DNA from: JBCCCJ01 sp039029315
GTDB lineage: Bacteria; Bacteroidota; Bacteroidia; J057
DNA length: 64,000 bases
Reading direction: 5' to 3'
NCBI GenBank assembly: GCA_039029315.1
Contig: JBCCGK010000002.1
Coordinates: 147,903-211,902, forward strand
A program made the translations under genes and the position numbers. Below, one piece after another: positions 50,174 through 58,729 of the stretch. The stretch's first letter is position 1; every line of letters starts with the position of its first letter. The notes below the pieces were generated by a model. The model saw only the letters and a list, made by a program, of their open reading frames with translations, was not told the origin of the DNA and ran no database searches.

Positions 50174-53100
50174 ATGCGCGTTTTCCAGGGGATCATCATC
50201 CTATCAGTCTTTCTCTTATGGGGATGTGAGGCGGAGGAGAATATGATGTTTGAAGAAATGTCTGCCAATGAAACGGGAATTCATTTCAAAAATATCCTTC
50301 AAGAATCTGAAGCACTTCATGTACTCAATTATGGCTATTTTTACAATGGAGGGGGAGTCGCAATCGGGGATGTCAACAATGATGGACTGCCGGACATCTA
50401 TTTTACTGGGAATCTTGTCGCAAGCCGATTGTATCTCAATCAAGGAAATTGGCGATTCGAGGAAGTAGCGGAAGAAGCAGGTGTGCGAGCCGCCGGATTG
50501 TGGAATACAGGGGTAACAATGGCTGATGTCAATGGAGATGGCTGGTTGGATATCTATGTATGTCGATCAGCAGCCAAGGTGTCCAAACTCAGGGAAAATC
50601 TCCTCTTTCTCAATGATGGGCCCAATACCAATGGAAAAGCAGTTAGCTTTCAGGAAGTAGGCACTCTTACTGGGGTCAATGATCAGGGGTATTCGACGCA
50701 GGCTGCCTTTTTCGATTATGATCGAGATGGCGATTTGGATCTCTATGTGCTCAACCATTCTGTACAGGAATATGCGGGTTTCAGCAACTTATTAGGACAA
50801 CAAAAACGGAAATTTGCAGCAGATTTTGGGGACAAATTGTATCGAAATCAACTTGTGCCTGATGAAGGTATGCCTGCTGGATTTGGCTTTAGTGAGGTGA
50901 GCAGATCGGCAGGCTTGATCACAAATCCACTTGGCTTTGGCCTTGGACTTAGCATTGGTGATGTCAATGAAGATGGTTGGCTCGATATCTATGTTTCCAA
51001 TGATTACAATGAGGAAGACTATCTGTATATCAACCAACAAAATGGTCGATTCAAGGAAAGTATTCGCCAGTATATGGATCATGTTTCGCTCTTCTCCATG
51101 GGGTCGGATATGGGAGATATCAACAATGATGGGCGCATCGATCTTGTCAGCTTGGACATGCTTCCGGAAGGAAATCAGCGACAAAAAATGACCTCAGGTG
51201 CTGATAACTTCAATAAATATCAACAACTGATAAAACAGGGATTTCACCATCAATCCATGCGGAATATGCTGCACCTCAATCAAGGGAATGGCTTTGTCGA
51301 AATTGGCCAAATGGCTGGCATGTCCAATACAGATTGGAGTTGGGCCGCATTGATTGCTGATTTTGACCTGGATGGATGGAAGGACTTGTATATCAGCAAT
51401 GGATATGAGAGTGACTACACAAATATGGATTTCCTAAAGTTTGCAGCCGATGAACAAATCCGAGCGAACCAATCACAAACGGAAGTGGCTGTTACCAACC
51501 TTTTAGCCAATATTCCCTCCATTGAATCTCGAAATTATATGTTTAGAAATACAGGGGAATTGAGGTTTGAGAATGTTGGGGCTGAATGGAACCTGGACCA
51601 GCCCTACCTCTCGAATGGAGCTGCATATGGAGACCTCGACGGAGACGGAGATCTCGATCTGGTGGTCAATCATGTCAACGCAACAGCCTCCGTCTACCAA
51701 AACCATGCAGATAGATTGACTCCCAATCATTTTTTGAGTATTCGGCTTCAAGGAACAGAATTTAATACTTTCGGTCTAGGGGCCAGGGTCTCAATCAAAA
51801 CGGAGGAAGGAGAACAGCTTCATAGCCTTATGTCAACACGAGGCTTCCAATCTTCGGTGGAGCCCCTCCTCCATATAGGCCTCGGATCTGCTGAACAAGT
51901 AGAGGAACTACGTATCCAATGGCCTGATGGGACCCATCAAAATATAGGCTCGGTGGAGGGAGACACCTTGCTTGCCATCTCTTATCAAGTCGATGATTCC
52001 ATCCGATTAGCCAGGCCCTCGATTCCTTTTTTCACGTCTGACTCTTCCATCAGCTATCAGCATCAGGAAAACAGTTTCAATGATTTTGATCGAGAACTCC
52101 TCTTGCATCGATATTTGTCTACAGAAGGCCCTGCGATGGCTATTGGCGATGTAAATGGAGATGGACTGCAAGATGTATTCATAGGAGGAGCAAAAGGTCA
52201 ATCTGGCCAATTGTTTCTCCAAACGTTGACAGGGAGCATGATGCCAAGCCATCTATTGGATTTGGATCAAGACAAAGAATCGGAAGAGGTAGATGCAACC
52301 TTCTTTGATGCAGATGGCGACCAGGATCTGGATCTTTATATTGTTAGTGGAGGGAATGATTCAGATCCTCACTCCCCTGCCCTACAGGATCGATTGTACC
52401 TCAATCTTGGCAATGGCCAGTTTCAAAAATCTGTTTCGTCTCTGCCTTTGAATCTATCCAGTGGAAGCTGTGTCAGACATGAAGACATCGATGGAGATGG
52501 AGACCAGGACCTTTTTATTGGCGGCAGAGGAATTCCGGGTCGATATCCTGAATCGCCAGGAAGTTTTCTTCTTATCAATGATGGCAAGGGCAATTTTCAG
52601 GAAAAACCCGGCCCCTGGGATACTCTGGGAATGCTAACGGATGCTGCCTGGACACATCTCAATGACGATTCATTGCCGGATCTTGTGATGGTAGGAGAAT
52701 GGATGCCAATCTCATATTGGCTCAATGGGTCACAAGAGATCCTGACCATAGACAATACGCGTGGGTGGTGGAATCGGCTGGAAGTAGCAGATCTGGATCA
52801 GGATGGAGATGACGATTTTATCGCGGGAAATTGGGGAACCAATAGTCAAATAAAGACAGGAGTGGGGGAACCGGTACGTCTTCACTACAAAGATTTTGAT
52901 CAGAATGGAAGTCTTGACATGATTCTCAGTTATTTTAAGGCAGGAAAAAGTCATCCTCTGGCTCCCAGAGATGATCTATTGTCCCAACTCACCGTTCTCA
53001 AATCTCAATTTCCCGATTATGCCAGCTATGCGGATATCCAAGTCTCTGATCTGTTTGGAGAGGAGGAGTTATCAACAGCAAACTTACTTCAAGCCGATAT

Positions 53101-53503
53101 CCTATCTAGTGTTTTTGTTGAGCAAAAGCAGGATGGGTCTTTTGAGTTGACCCCCTTACCCGATGAAGCCCAAGTTTCACCTGTTTTTGCAAGTAAAATT
53201 CTGGATCTTGATGGAGATGGAAGGATGGAGGTGATACTTGGGGGGAACCTGTATGGGACACGTATTCAATTAGGAAGATCGGATGCCAATCATGGAGTGA
53301 TCCTCCGGCGAAACAACCAAGGAGAATTTGAAGCCATTCCACAGCAAGACATTGGGTGGAATATTCGAGGTGAAGTTCGGGCCATCCACATGGTTCCACA
53401 GGCAAATGGCCAAATCGTCATTATTTTTGCTATGAATAATGCACCCGTCCAAAGTTGGCAGTATCAAGTACCTTCTTCGAGTCAGAACCTCAATGGTGAG
53501 TGA
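50174..53503 (+). CDS. Large VCBS/FG-GAP repeat lipoprotein with ASPIC/UnbV domain (CRTAC1-like)
   Basis: A 1109-aa lipoprotein (LLWGCEAEEN, Cys18) composed of FG-GAP/VCBS calcium-binding blades in two propeller-like groups (about 50-480 and 630-1080), e.g. AIGDVNNDGLPDIYFTGN, MADVNGDGWLDIYVCRSA, YGDLDGDGDLDLVVNHVN, AIGDVNGDGLQDVFIGGA and KILDLDGDGRMEVILGGN. Between them is an ASPIC/UnbV domain (530-600: FGLGARVSIKTEEGEQLHSL ... LRIQWPDGTHQNI). Such proteins commonly follow susCD genes in Bacteroidota and are thought to bind glycans or other surface partners; no enzyme activity is established. Its last 14 bases overlap the convergent kinase gene. Confidence 0.88.
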   Translation: MRVFQGIIILSVFLLWGCEAEENMMFEEMSANETGIHFKNILQESEALHVLNYGYFYNGGGVAIGDVNNDGLPDIYFTGNLVASRLYLNQGNWRFEEVAEEAGVRAAGLWNTGVTMADVNGDGWLDIYVCRSAAKVSKLRENLLFLNDGPNTNGKAVSFQEVGTLTGVNDQGYSTQAAFFDYDRDGDLDLYVLNHSVQEYAGFSNLLGQQKRKFAADFGDKLYRNQLVPDEGMPAGFGFSEVSRSAGLITNPLGFGLGLSIGDVNEDGWLDIYVSNDYNEEDYLYINQQNGRFKESIRQYMDHVSLFSMGSDMGDINNDGRIDLVSLDMLPEGNQRQKMTSGADNFNKYQQLIKQGFHHQSMRNMLHLNQGNGFVEIGQMAGMSNTDWSWAALIADFDLDGWKDLYISNGYESDYTNMDFLKFAADEQIRANQSQTEVAVTNLLANIPSIESRNYMFRNTGELRFENVGAEWNLDQPYLSNGAAYGDLDGDGDLDLVVNHVNATASVYQNHADRLTPNHFLSIRLQGTEFNTFGLGARVSIKTEEGEQLHSLMSTRGFQSSVEPLLHIGLGSAEQVEELRIQWPDGTHQNIGSVEGDTLLAISYQVDDSIRLARPSIPFFTSDSSISYQHQENSFNDFDRELLLHRYLSTEGPAMAIGDVNGDGLQDVFIGGAKGQSGQLFLQTLTGSMMPSHLLDLDQDKESEEVDATFFDADGDQDLDLYIVSGGNDSDPHSPALQDRLYLNLGNGQFQKSVSSLPLNLSSGSCVRHEDIDGDGDQDLFIGGRGIPGRYPESPGSFLLINDGKGNFQEKPGPWDTLGMLTDAAWTHLNDDSLPDLVMVGEWMPISYWLNGSQEILTIDNTRGWWNRLEVADLDQDGDDDFIAGNWGTNSQIKTGVGEPVRLHYKDFDQNGSLDMILSYFKAGKSHPLAPRDDLLSQLTVLKSQFPDYASYADIQVSDLFGEEELSTANLLQADILSSVFVEQKQDGSFELTPLPDEAQVSPVFASKILDLDGDGRMEVILGGNLYGTRIQLGRSDANHGVILRRNNQGEFEAIPQQDIGWNIRGEVRAIHMVPQANGQIVIIFAMNNAPVQSWQYQVPSSSQNLNGE

Positions 53504-54557
53504 TCTTCTTTAACTCTGGCAGCCTTTTCAAGATATTCCGGCATAAAGTCAATTGTGCACTGGCACGTTGAAGATTTTGTCCTTCAAAATGAATTTTATA
53601 GTAGACATCCCCTGACAGGAAATCTGTCAAAAACCGGATGCCCATCAAATAGGCAAATAAGGCCCCGGATATGGGAAGGAGTTCCAGTTCTGTTGAAGAG
53701 AGAATATCTCTGGTGGGTTCCAGATAGCCATTTGCAAATGCTTCGTATCTGCCAAGGTCAATCTCAATTTTGTCCAGATCTGCCTCATCCTCGGCGGCTT
53801 TGCTGATCGTGGTCCTTACGCCATCTCCAAAGTCGTAGTGCACATACCCTGGCATGACTGTATCTAAATCAATCACGCAGATACCCTTGCCCTCTTTGTT
53901 CAGCAAGACATTGTTGAACTTGGTGTCATTGTGGGTCACACGAAGCGGAATCAAACCATGGCGCCCAGCTTCCTGAATCTGGCTCATATCAGGAATGACC
54001 GATTCTACAAAGCTTAACCATTTTTTGACCTCCCTTGCCCTTCCCATACGATCCTCCTTGACCGAGCTATGTAAATTCTCTAGTCGAAACACAACATTGT
54101 GAAAATCAGGAATCGTATCCACCAATTGATCGACAGGAAAAGCATCCAAACTGGCCAGGAATATGCCAAATGATTTCGCTCCTTCATAGATTTGATCAAG
54201 ATTCTCTACAAGATCGTAGGCATTCAACTCGGACAAAAAAACGAACATCCGCCAATAGGTTCCATCTTCAGCCTGTAGGAATGAACGTCCATCTTTTGTG
54301 GGAATCAACTCAAGAGTTCGCTGGTTCTCTGGCATTCGGATTTCTTCCCGAAGATATCTGGTTACCCGCTCAATATTTCTCATCATGCCTTCGATATCCC
54401 TGAAGACATGATGATTGATTTGTTGCAATAAATATTCTTTCCCTCCTTCGGCAGCGCTTACACGAAAAGTTTGATTGATATGCCCACTTCCAAAGGCCTT
54501 GGCGGTATACCCAAGTGGAGGAAGAGCAAAATGGTGGAGCATATCATGTGTTGTCAT
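53490..54557 (-). CDS. APH-fold sugar kinase, N-acetylhexosamine 1-kinase-like
   Basis: A 355-aa cytoplasmic phosphotransferase of the aminoglycoside phosphotransferase/choline kinase fold. The Brenner motif VTHNDTKFNNVLLN gives catalytic Asp211, and VIDLDTVMPGYVHYDFGDGVRT gives the metal Asp230/Asp232. Length, the N-terminal YTAKAFGSGHINQTFRV loop and the TVMPGYVHYDFGD segment resemble NahK, which phosphorylates GlcNAc/GalNAc at C1. Co-location with GH20 and sulfatase genes supports an N-acetylhexosamine substrate, but other sugars or amino alcohols remain possible. It is last in the right minus operon, 7 bp after the CBM9-like gene, and its 3' end overlaps that of the VCBS gene by 14 bp. 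Confidence 0.8.
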   Translation of the reverse strand: MTTHDMLHHFALPPLGYTAKAFGSGHINQTFRVSAAEGGKEYLLQQINHHVFRDIEGMMRNIERVTRYLREEIRMPENQRTLELIPTKDGRSFLQAEDGTYWRMFVFLSELNAYDLVENLDQIYEGAKSFGIFLASLDAFPVDQLVDTIPDFHNVVFRLENLHSSVKEDRMGRAREVKKWLSFVESVIPDMSQIQEAGRHGLIPLRVTHNDTKFNNVLLNKEGKGICVIDLDTVMPGYVHYDFGDGVRTTISKAAEDEADLDKIEIDLGRYEAFANGYLEPTRDILSSTELELLPISGALFAYLMGIRFLTDFLSGDVYYKIHFEGQNLQRASAQLTLCRNILKRLPELKKITHH

Positions 54558-54563
54558 ATTTTT

Positions 54564-55265
54564 TTATTCCTGAACCAGCCTCAATATCCCAAAAGAAGAA
54601 GGAATATGAAAGTCTGGTTTGTCAGAATTTGGACGTACCCAGCTGATCCATTGTACCTTGGGCTTCCTGTTGGGTTGACTGGTATATTCGCCACGGTACA
54701 ATCCTGCCTTCAGCTTATGGTCATCCTTATACAGACCAAGCTTCCTCAAGGACTCAAGGGTGATGGTCCCCTCCAGGCGATATTCCTTCTTGTTTTTCCA
54801 CGAAGCGAGGGTAATATGACCTTCCGGCCAATCCCATTCTGCATCTATCTGGCGATACATTCTTCCTTCTGAATCAAACAATCTTCCCACGGCATCCATT
54901 TCCAAAGAGTAGTAAGGATTCATCTCATCATCCGCTTTGAAAAAGATTTCAACACGGTCTGAATGAACAACATCCATTTCCTTATTTTCGCTTCCTTCCT
55001 TAATGATAATTTCTGAATCTTGAGCAATGTAGAGAAAATATATGGCCGTCTGGTCCCACACAGCTCGGAACTCAGTAGAAGGAGCCATATCTGCATTCCA
55101 GGGATACACAAAATCGGTCAGGGATTCTGCTTGCTCCCACTTCGGATCATCTCCCTTTCCGGTCAATTCGATTGGAGAATTGATTTTGTTCACCCGATAG
55201 ACCTCCTGAGTAAGCCCCTGAGAGCAGGGGAACAACAAGCATAGATACCACAGATAGCGTGTCAT
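54564..55265 (-). CDS. Exported CBM9-like carbohydrate-binding protein
   Basis: A 233-aa protein consisting of a signal peptide (MTRYLWYLCLLFPCSQGLTQ) and one carbohydrate-binding module family 9-like domain (residues 25-233: SPIELTGKGDDPKWEQAESL, FRAVWDQTAIYFLYIAQDSE, VHSDRVEIFFKADDEMNPYY, LEGTITLESLRKLGL, WVRPNSDKPDFHIPSSFGIL). CBM9 proteins bind reducing ends of glucans or xylans; single-domain homologues in utilisation loci are mostly uncharacterised. Its stop is 7 bp before the kinase start and its start is directly after the transporter stop, so it is firmly in the operon. Confidence 0.85.
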   Translation of the reverse strand: MTRYLWYLCLLFPCSQGLTQEVYRVNKINSPIELTGKGDDPKWEQAESLTDFVYPWNADMAPSTEFRAVWDQTAIYFLYIAQDSEIIIKEGSENKEMDVVHSDRVEIFFKADDEMNPYYSLEMDAVGRLFDSEGRMYRQIDAEWDWPEGHITLASWKNKKEYRLEGTITLESLRKLGLYKDDHKLKAGLYRGEYTSQPNRKPKVQWISWVRPNSDKPDFHIPSSFGILRLVQE

Positions 55266-55266
55266 A

Positions 55267-56604
55267 TTAAGAGCGACTTATCTCTATATCATGATGCCGG
55301 TAGACCCGAAATCCATAGAAGGCAATGAACAGAAAGCAAAGAAGTGGAAGCACAAAAGAAAAATTCACCTCGGGCACTCCCAATATAAGGGTATCAGTAT
55401 AGCCAACTCCGCCAATATCCAGGATCAAGCCCTGTAAAGTGGGCATCAGAGCCCCTCCAACAATGGCCATCACCAATCCAGCAGCTCCATACTCCATTTC
55501 TTCTCCCAATCCCTCCAAAGCAATCCCGTAAATCGTAGGAAACATCAGAGACATGCAAAAGGAAACCATCACAAGACTGTACAATCCAAGCATCCCAACA
55601 ATAAACATCGTTCCCAGGACAAAGACCATTGCAGCGATAGCCAGATACATGAGTAATTGTGCAGAATTGATATATTTTAGCAAGAATGTACAGACAAATC
55701 TCCCCACCAGAAATACTCCGAGTGCCCAATAGGCATATGTTACAGCATCCTGATTGTTGATTCCAAGTGTTTCGGCATATTGGTAAATATAGGTCCAACA
55801 CATGATCTGAGCACCTACATAAAAAACCTGAGCCAATACTCCCTCTCTATATTTGGGATTGGTGAGCAATCGCCGAAGGGATTCTTGTAAATTCAAGTTG
55901 TTTCCCTCTTTCTTTTTCTCAGGCATTTTCACCAGATAAATCAGCACAAACATGCCAATCACAAACAGACCTAATACTACATATGGATCTCTGATCACGG
56001 CAAGATCTGAACTCTTCACAGCAGCTTTGGCAGATCCTTCCAGCGTTTCGTATATGCTGTTACCAGCAGCATCCATATCATCAGATTGCAGGGCCCCAAG
56101 GACAAAAGTTTGGGCAACAAACAAACCCGACAATGCACCCATGGGATTAAATGATTGGGCCAGATTCAGCCGTTGGGTGGCTGTCTCAGGCGCTCCCATA
56201 GACAGGATGTAGGGATTGGCTGTTGTCTCCAAGAATGCCAAACCAAAGGTCAATACATATAAAGCGATCAAAAAGAACGGATAGCTCTCCATGGCGGCGG
56301 CTGGAAAAAACAAGAGTGCGCCAACCGCATACAAGGCCAATCCAATCAGGACGCCAACTTTGTAGGAATATCTTTTGACGAACATGGCGGCCGGGAGTGC
56401 CATGGTGAAATAGCCTCCATAAAAAGCCAGTTGAACCAGAGACGCTTGAAAATTATCTAGCTCAAGAATCTTCTTGAAGGCAGATACCATCGGGTTTGTG
56501 ATATCATTGGCGAAGCCCCATAGCGCAAACAAAAAGGTAATGAGGATGAATGGCACCAAAATGCCTCGGGCAACGACAGGTGCTTTGGTATGAGAGTCTG
56601 ACAT
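55267..56604 (-). CDS. MFS sugar transporter, FucP/GluP-like
   Basis: A 445-aa 12-helix inner-membrane sugar:proton symporter. Motifs of the FucP branch: FALWGFANDITNPMVSAFKK near residue 30, LVQLAFYGGYFTMALPAAMF, ETTANPYILSMGAPETATQR and LNLAQSFNPMGALSG. An extended region of about 40 residues between helices 6 and 7 carries MDAAGNSIYETLEGSAKAAV. In other Bacteroidota, close homologues import L-fucose, glucose/galactose or N-acetylglucosamine (NagP-like); the gene order with a NahK-like kinase favours an N-acetylhexosamine. Start at the ATG at 56604. Confidence 0.92.
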   Translation of the reverse strand: MSDSHTKAPVVARGILVPFILITFLFALWGFANDITNPMVSAFKKILELDNFQASLVQLAFYGGYFTMALPAAMFVKRYSYKVGVLIGLALYAVGALLFFPAAAMESYPFFLIALYVLTFGLAFLETTANPYILSMGAPETATQRLNLAQSFNPMGALSGLFVAQTFVLGALQSDDMDAAGNSIYETLEGSAKAAVKSSDLAVIRDPYVVLGLFVIGMFVLIYLVKMPEKKKEGNNLNLQESLRRLLTNPKYREGVLAQVFYVGAQIMCWTYIYQYAETLGINNQDAVTYAYWALGVFLVGRFVCTFLLKYINSAQLLMYLAIAAMVFVLGTMFIVGMLGLYSLVMVSFCMSLMFPTIYGIALEGLGEEMEYGAAGLVMAIVGGALMPTLQGLILDIGGVGYTDTLILGVPEVNFSFVLPLLCFLFIAFYGFRVYRHHDIEISRS

Positions 56605-56657
56605 GAGTAGCAGTTAGTTTCTGAGTAGCATATTGCAAAAAAAATCTCATTTTTGGA

Positions 56658-57908
56658 TCAATCAGGGAAAAATGCCTTCTTTTCTTCTGTCAAAGCTTCA
56701 TGCCCCATCATGACTGTTGCTGTATCTAGCCATCCCTGCTCCACATCACATATGGTGTCGGGATCTTTTCGCTGTACACAATCCAGAAAGGCAATCAACT
56801 CATCTCTGGTATCATTCGATTCTGTGTCTATTTCATAAGGTTTGCTTCGGTGTGCCCAGGGATCATTACTGAGCTTGAGCGTCTTTCCGCCTGTGATGAT
56901 ATCAGCATCTCGCTCCACTCTTCCCTCTTTGGTCCAGCCGATCTCTTCCGCCCGTTTTTCCTGATAGAACAAGCCTTTTTTTGAAGTGATAAACAAACTT
57001 CCCTTGCTGCCCATAATCAACTCGGAAGCTCCCTCAAAGGCATTGTTTTGCAAGGAAGAATAACTGACCCGAACAGTATATGGCTGTCCTTCTGCATTTT
57101 TCGCTGGATATTCATACAAACAAAACAGATTGTCGAACACTTCCCGACCGTCCTGCCAAAAGTCTATTCCCCCTGTACCGATGGCGGATGTTGGCGGACT
57201 ATCCAAAAACCAATTGACAACATCCAGTTGGTGGCTGGCCAATTCCGTCATCAGGCCACGGGAATAGGAGGCATACAGTCGCCAATTGAGTTTGTGTTCC
57301 AGACGCTTCCAATCGTGATGGTCTCTGGACACCGGGACAGGCCTCCGCCAATCATTGTTGCGATGCCACTGACATTTGATGGCTGAAATTTGTCCCAACA
57401 TGCCGGTGTCTATCATGGCCTTAGCCTGACGATAGATGGGATTGGCCCTCCGCTGAAGTCCAACCTGAAAAATGGCTTTTCGTTGTCTGACTTCTTTCAG
57501 CAATCGCTTGGCCTCTTTGATTGAATAACACATGGTTTTTTCACAAAATACAGCACAACCAGCTTGCAGGGCTTCAAGGCACATCCGGGCATGCACATAC
57601 AGAGGCGTAGCAATGATCACGGCATCTGGCTGGATCTGTTCAAGCATATGGGAATAGTCATCAAAGGCCCTGGCTTGCGGACCTGCTGCTATTTGAGCGC
57701 GTTGTAAATGGGGAGGATAGTCATCACAGATGGCCACAATGATGGCTCGATCTATGGTGCTGAGTTTTCGAATGAGATCTGTTCCTCTACCTCCTGTCCC
57801 CACAACTGCTACTTTCACAGCAGCTTCTCCCGATGGTGCTGGAATGCCCAACCCCATTCCTACCAGGCTATAGGCGGTAGATTGCTGAAGAAATTCTCTT
57901 CGGTTCAT
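56658..57908 (-). CDS. Gfo/Idh/MocA-family oxidoreductase with Tat signal
   Basis: A 416-aa NAD(P)-dependent oxidoreductase exported by the Tat path: NRREFLQQSTAYSLVGMGLG is a classic twin-arginine signal. The Rossmann motif is KVAVVGTGGRGTDLI (36-42 for GTGGRG), the EKTMCYS motif near residue 122 holds the catalytic-type Lys, and the C-terminal domain has MTELASHQLDVVNWFLDSPP. Exported members include GH109 glycosidases that use tightly bound NAD; sequence alone does not prove that activity here. Its ATG overlaps the stop of apbE... reading order on the minus strand is FAD oxidoreductase, ApbE, then this gene with a 4-bp overlap (57905-57908). Confidence 0.88.
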   Translation of the reverse strand: MNRREFLQQSTAYSLVGMGLGIPAPSGEAAVKVAVVGTGGRGTDLIRKLSTIDRAIIVAICDDYPPHLQRAQIAAGPQARAFDDYSHMLEQIQPDAVIIATPLYVHARMCLEALQAGCAVFCEKTMCYSIKEAKRLLKEVRQRKAIFQVGLQRRANPIYRQAKAMIDTGMLGQISAIKCQWHRNNDWRRPVPVSRDHHDWKRLEHKLNWRLYASYSRGLMTELASHQLDVVNWFLDSPPTSAIGTGGIDFWQDGREVFDNLFCLYEYPAKNAEGQPYTVRVSYSSLQNNAFEGASELIMGSKGSLFITSKKGLFYQEKRAEEIGWTKEGRVERDADIITGGKTLKLSNDPWAHRSKPYEIDTESNDTRDELIAFLDCVQRKDPDTICDVEQGWLDTATVMMGHEALTEEKKAFFPD

Positions 57909-58729
57909 ATAATGGGAGAATAGGAGATGACTTTTTTGATCGAAGAAAAATTGGGGATGACTGCTTCCAGAGAAGCAGGATCAGTAGCGAGTATTGCTGT
58001 CGATAATACTTCTGCCTTGAGGGCTGTTTCTGCCCAAACCACACTCATTTGTACCTGATGCGCAGAAGAAGGAGGAGAATGAAACAACTCAGTGGATTGG
58101 GGCGAACTGTCAACCGCTGAAAATGATAGACCTCCTTGCAAAGGTTCAGAAAGCTGATCGGCATGCGAAAACACTGCTTGAGGGAGACGAATGCGCCAGG
58201 GACTCTTATCCGCTCTCTTCCCGGTAGCCCAAAAAGAACTTCTCCCACCATGAAGCAAGGCATGATGTATCTGATATGTCTGAAGAAGGTCAGCTGCACA
58301 ATCCAGGGCATACCCCTTACCATAGCCTCCAAAATCAAGGGAAAGGTTGGGATGAAGATATCTCACACGGGAGGTCTTCGGATCAAGGGCGAGAGCTTCC
58401 TGTAGTTGCATGGTCTTTCCCATGGTTCCAACACTGATGTCAAATGCTCCTCCCGTTACTCCAAACCAATGAAGGGCATCCTGAAGGACAGCTAATAGTT
58501 CTCGCTCCACCTGAACCCATCCTCTTGTTGCCTCTCGGTTCAGTCGGGCCAGAGAGGCTACAGGATCGTGCCTGGACAACAATTCTTCAACCCGAAGGAA
58601 CTCTGCTTGAATTACATTTCCCACAGCACGGAGATGCTCAATATCTTCTCCTACCAACCACCCCTCGAACAGGCTAGCCATGGCATGCTGCTGAAAATGG
58701 TATGTCTCAGGCATAACAGCGAATTTCAT
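57905..58729 (-). CDS. apbE: FAD:protein FMN transferase (ApbE)
   Basis: ApbE covalently attaches FMN to a Thr/Ser of exported flavoproteins using FAD. Features: FLRVEELLSRHDPVASLARL, GGAFDISVGTMGKTMQLQ, the FAD-binding LSLDFGGYGKGYALD, HALLHGGRSSFWATG and the C-terminal AETALKAEVLSTAILATD. Family members carry export signals, but here the chosen start (58729, MKFAVMPETYHF) or the alternative at 58714 (MPETYHF, ATGCCTGA overlap with the upstream stop) leaves none visible. It is embedded between an FAD-dependent and a Gfo/Idh/MocA oxidoreductase. No gene for an FMN-binding acceptor domain is recognised in the window, so its target is unclear. Confidence 0.87.
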   Translation of the reverse strand: MKFAVMPETYHFQQHAMASLFEGWLVGEDIEHLRAVGNVIQAEFLRVEELLSRHDPVASLARLNREATRGWVQVERELLAVLQDALHWFGVTGGAFDISVGTMGKTMQLQEALALDPKTSRVRYLHPNLSLDFGGYGKGYALDCAADLLQTYQIHHALLHGGRSSFWATGKRADKSPWRIRLPQAVFSHADQLSEPLQGGLSFSAVDSSPQSTELFHSPPSSAHQVQMSVVWAETALKAEVLSTAILATDPASLEAVIPNFSSIKKVISYSPII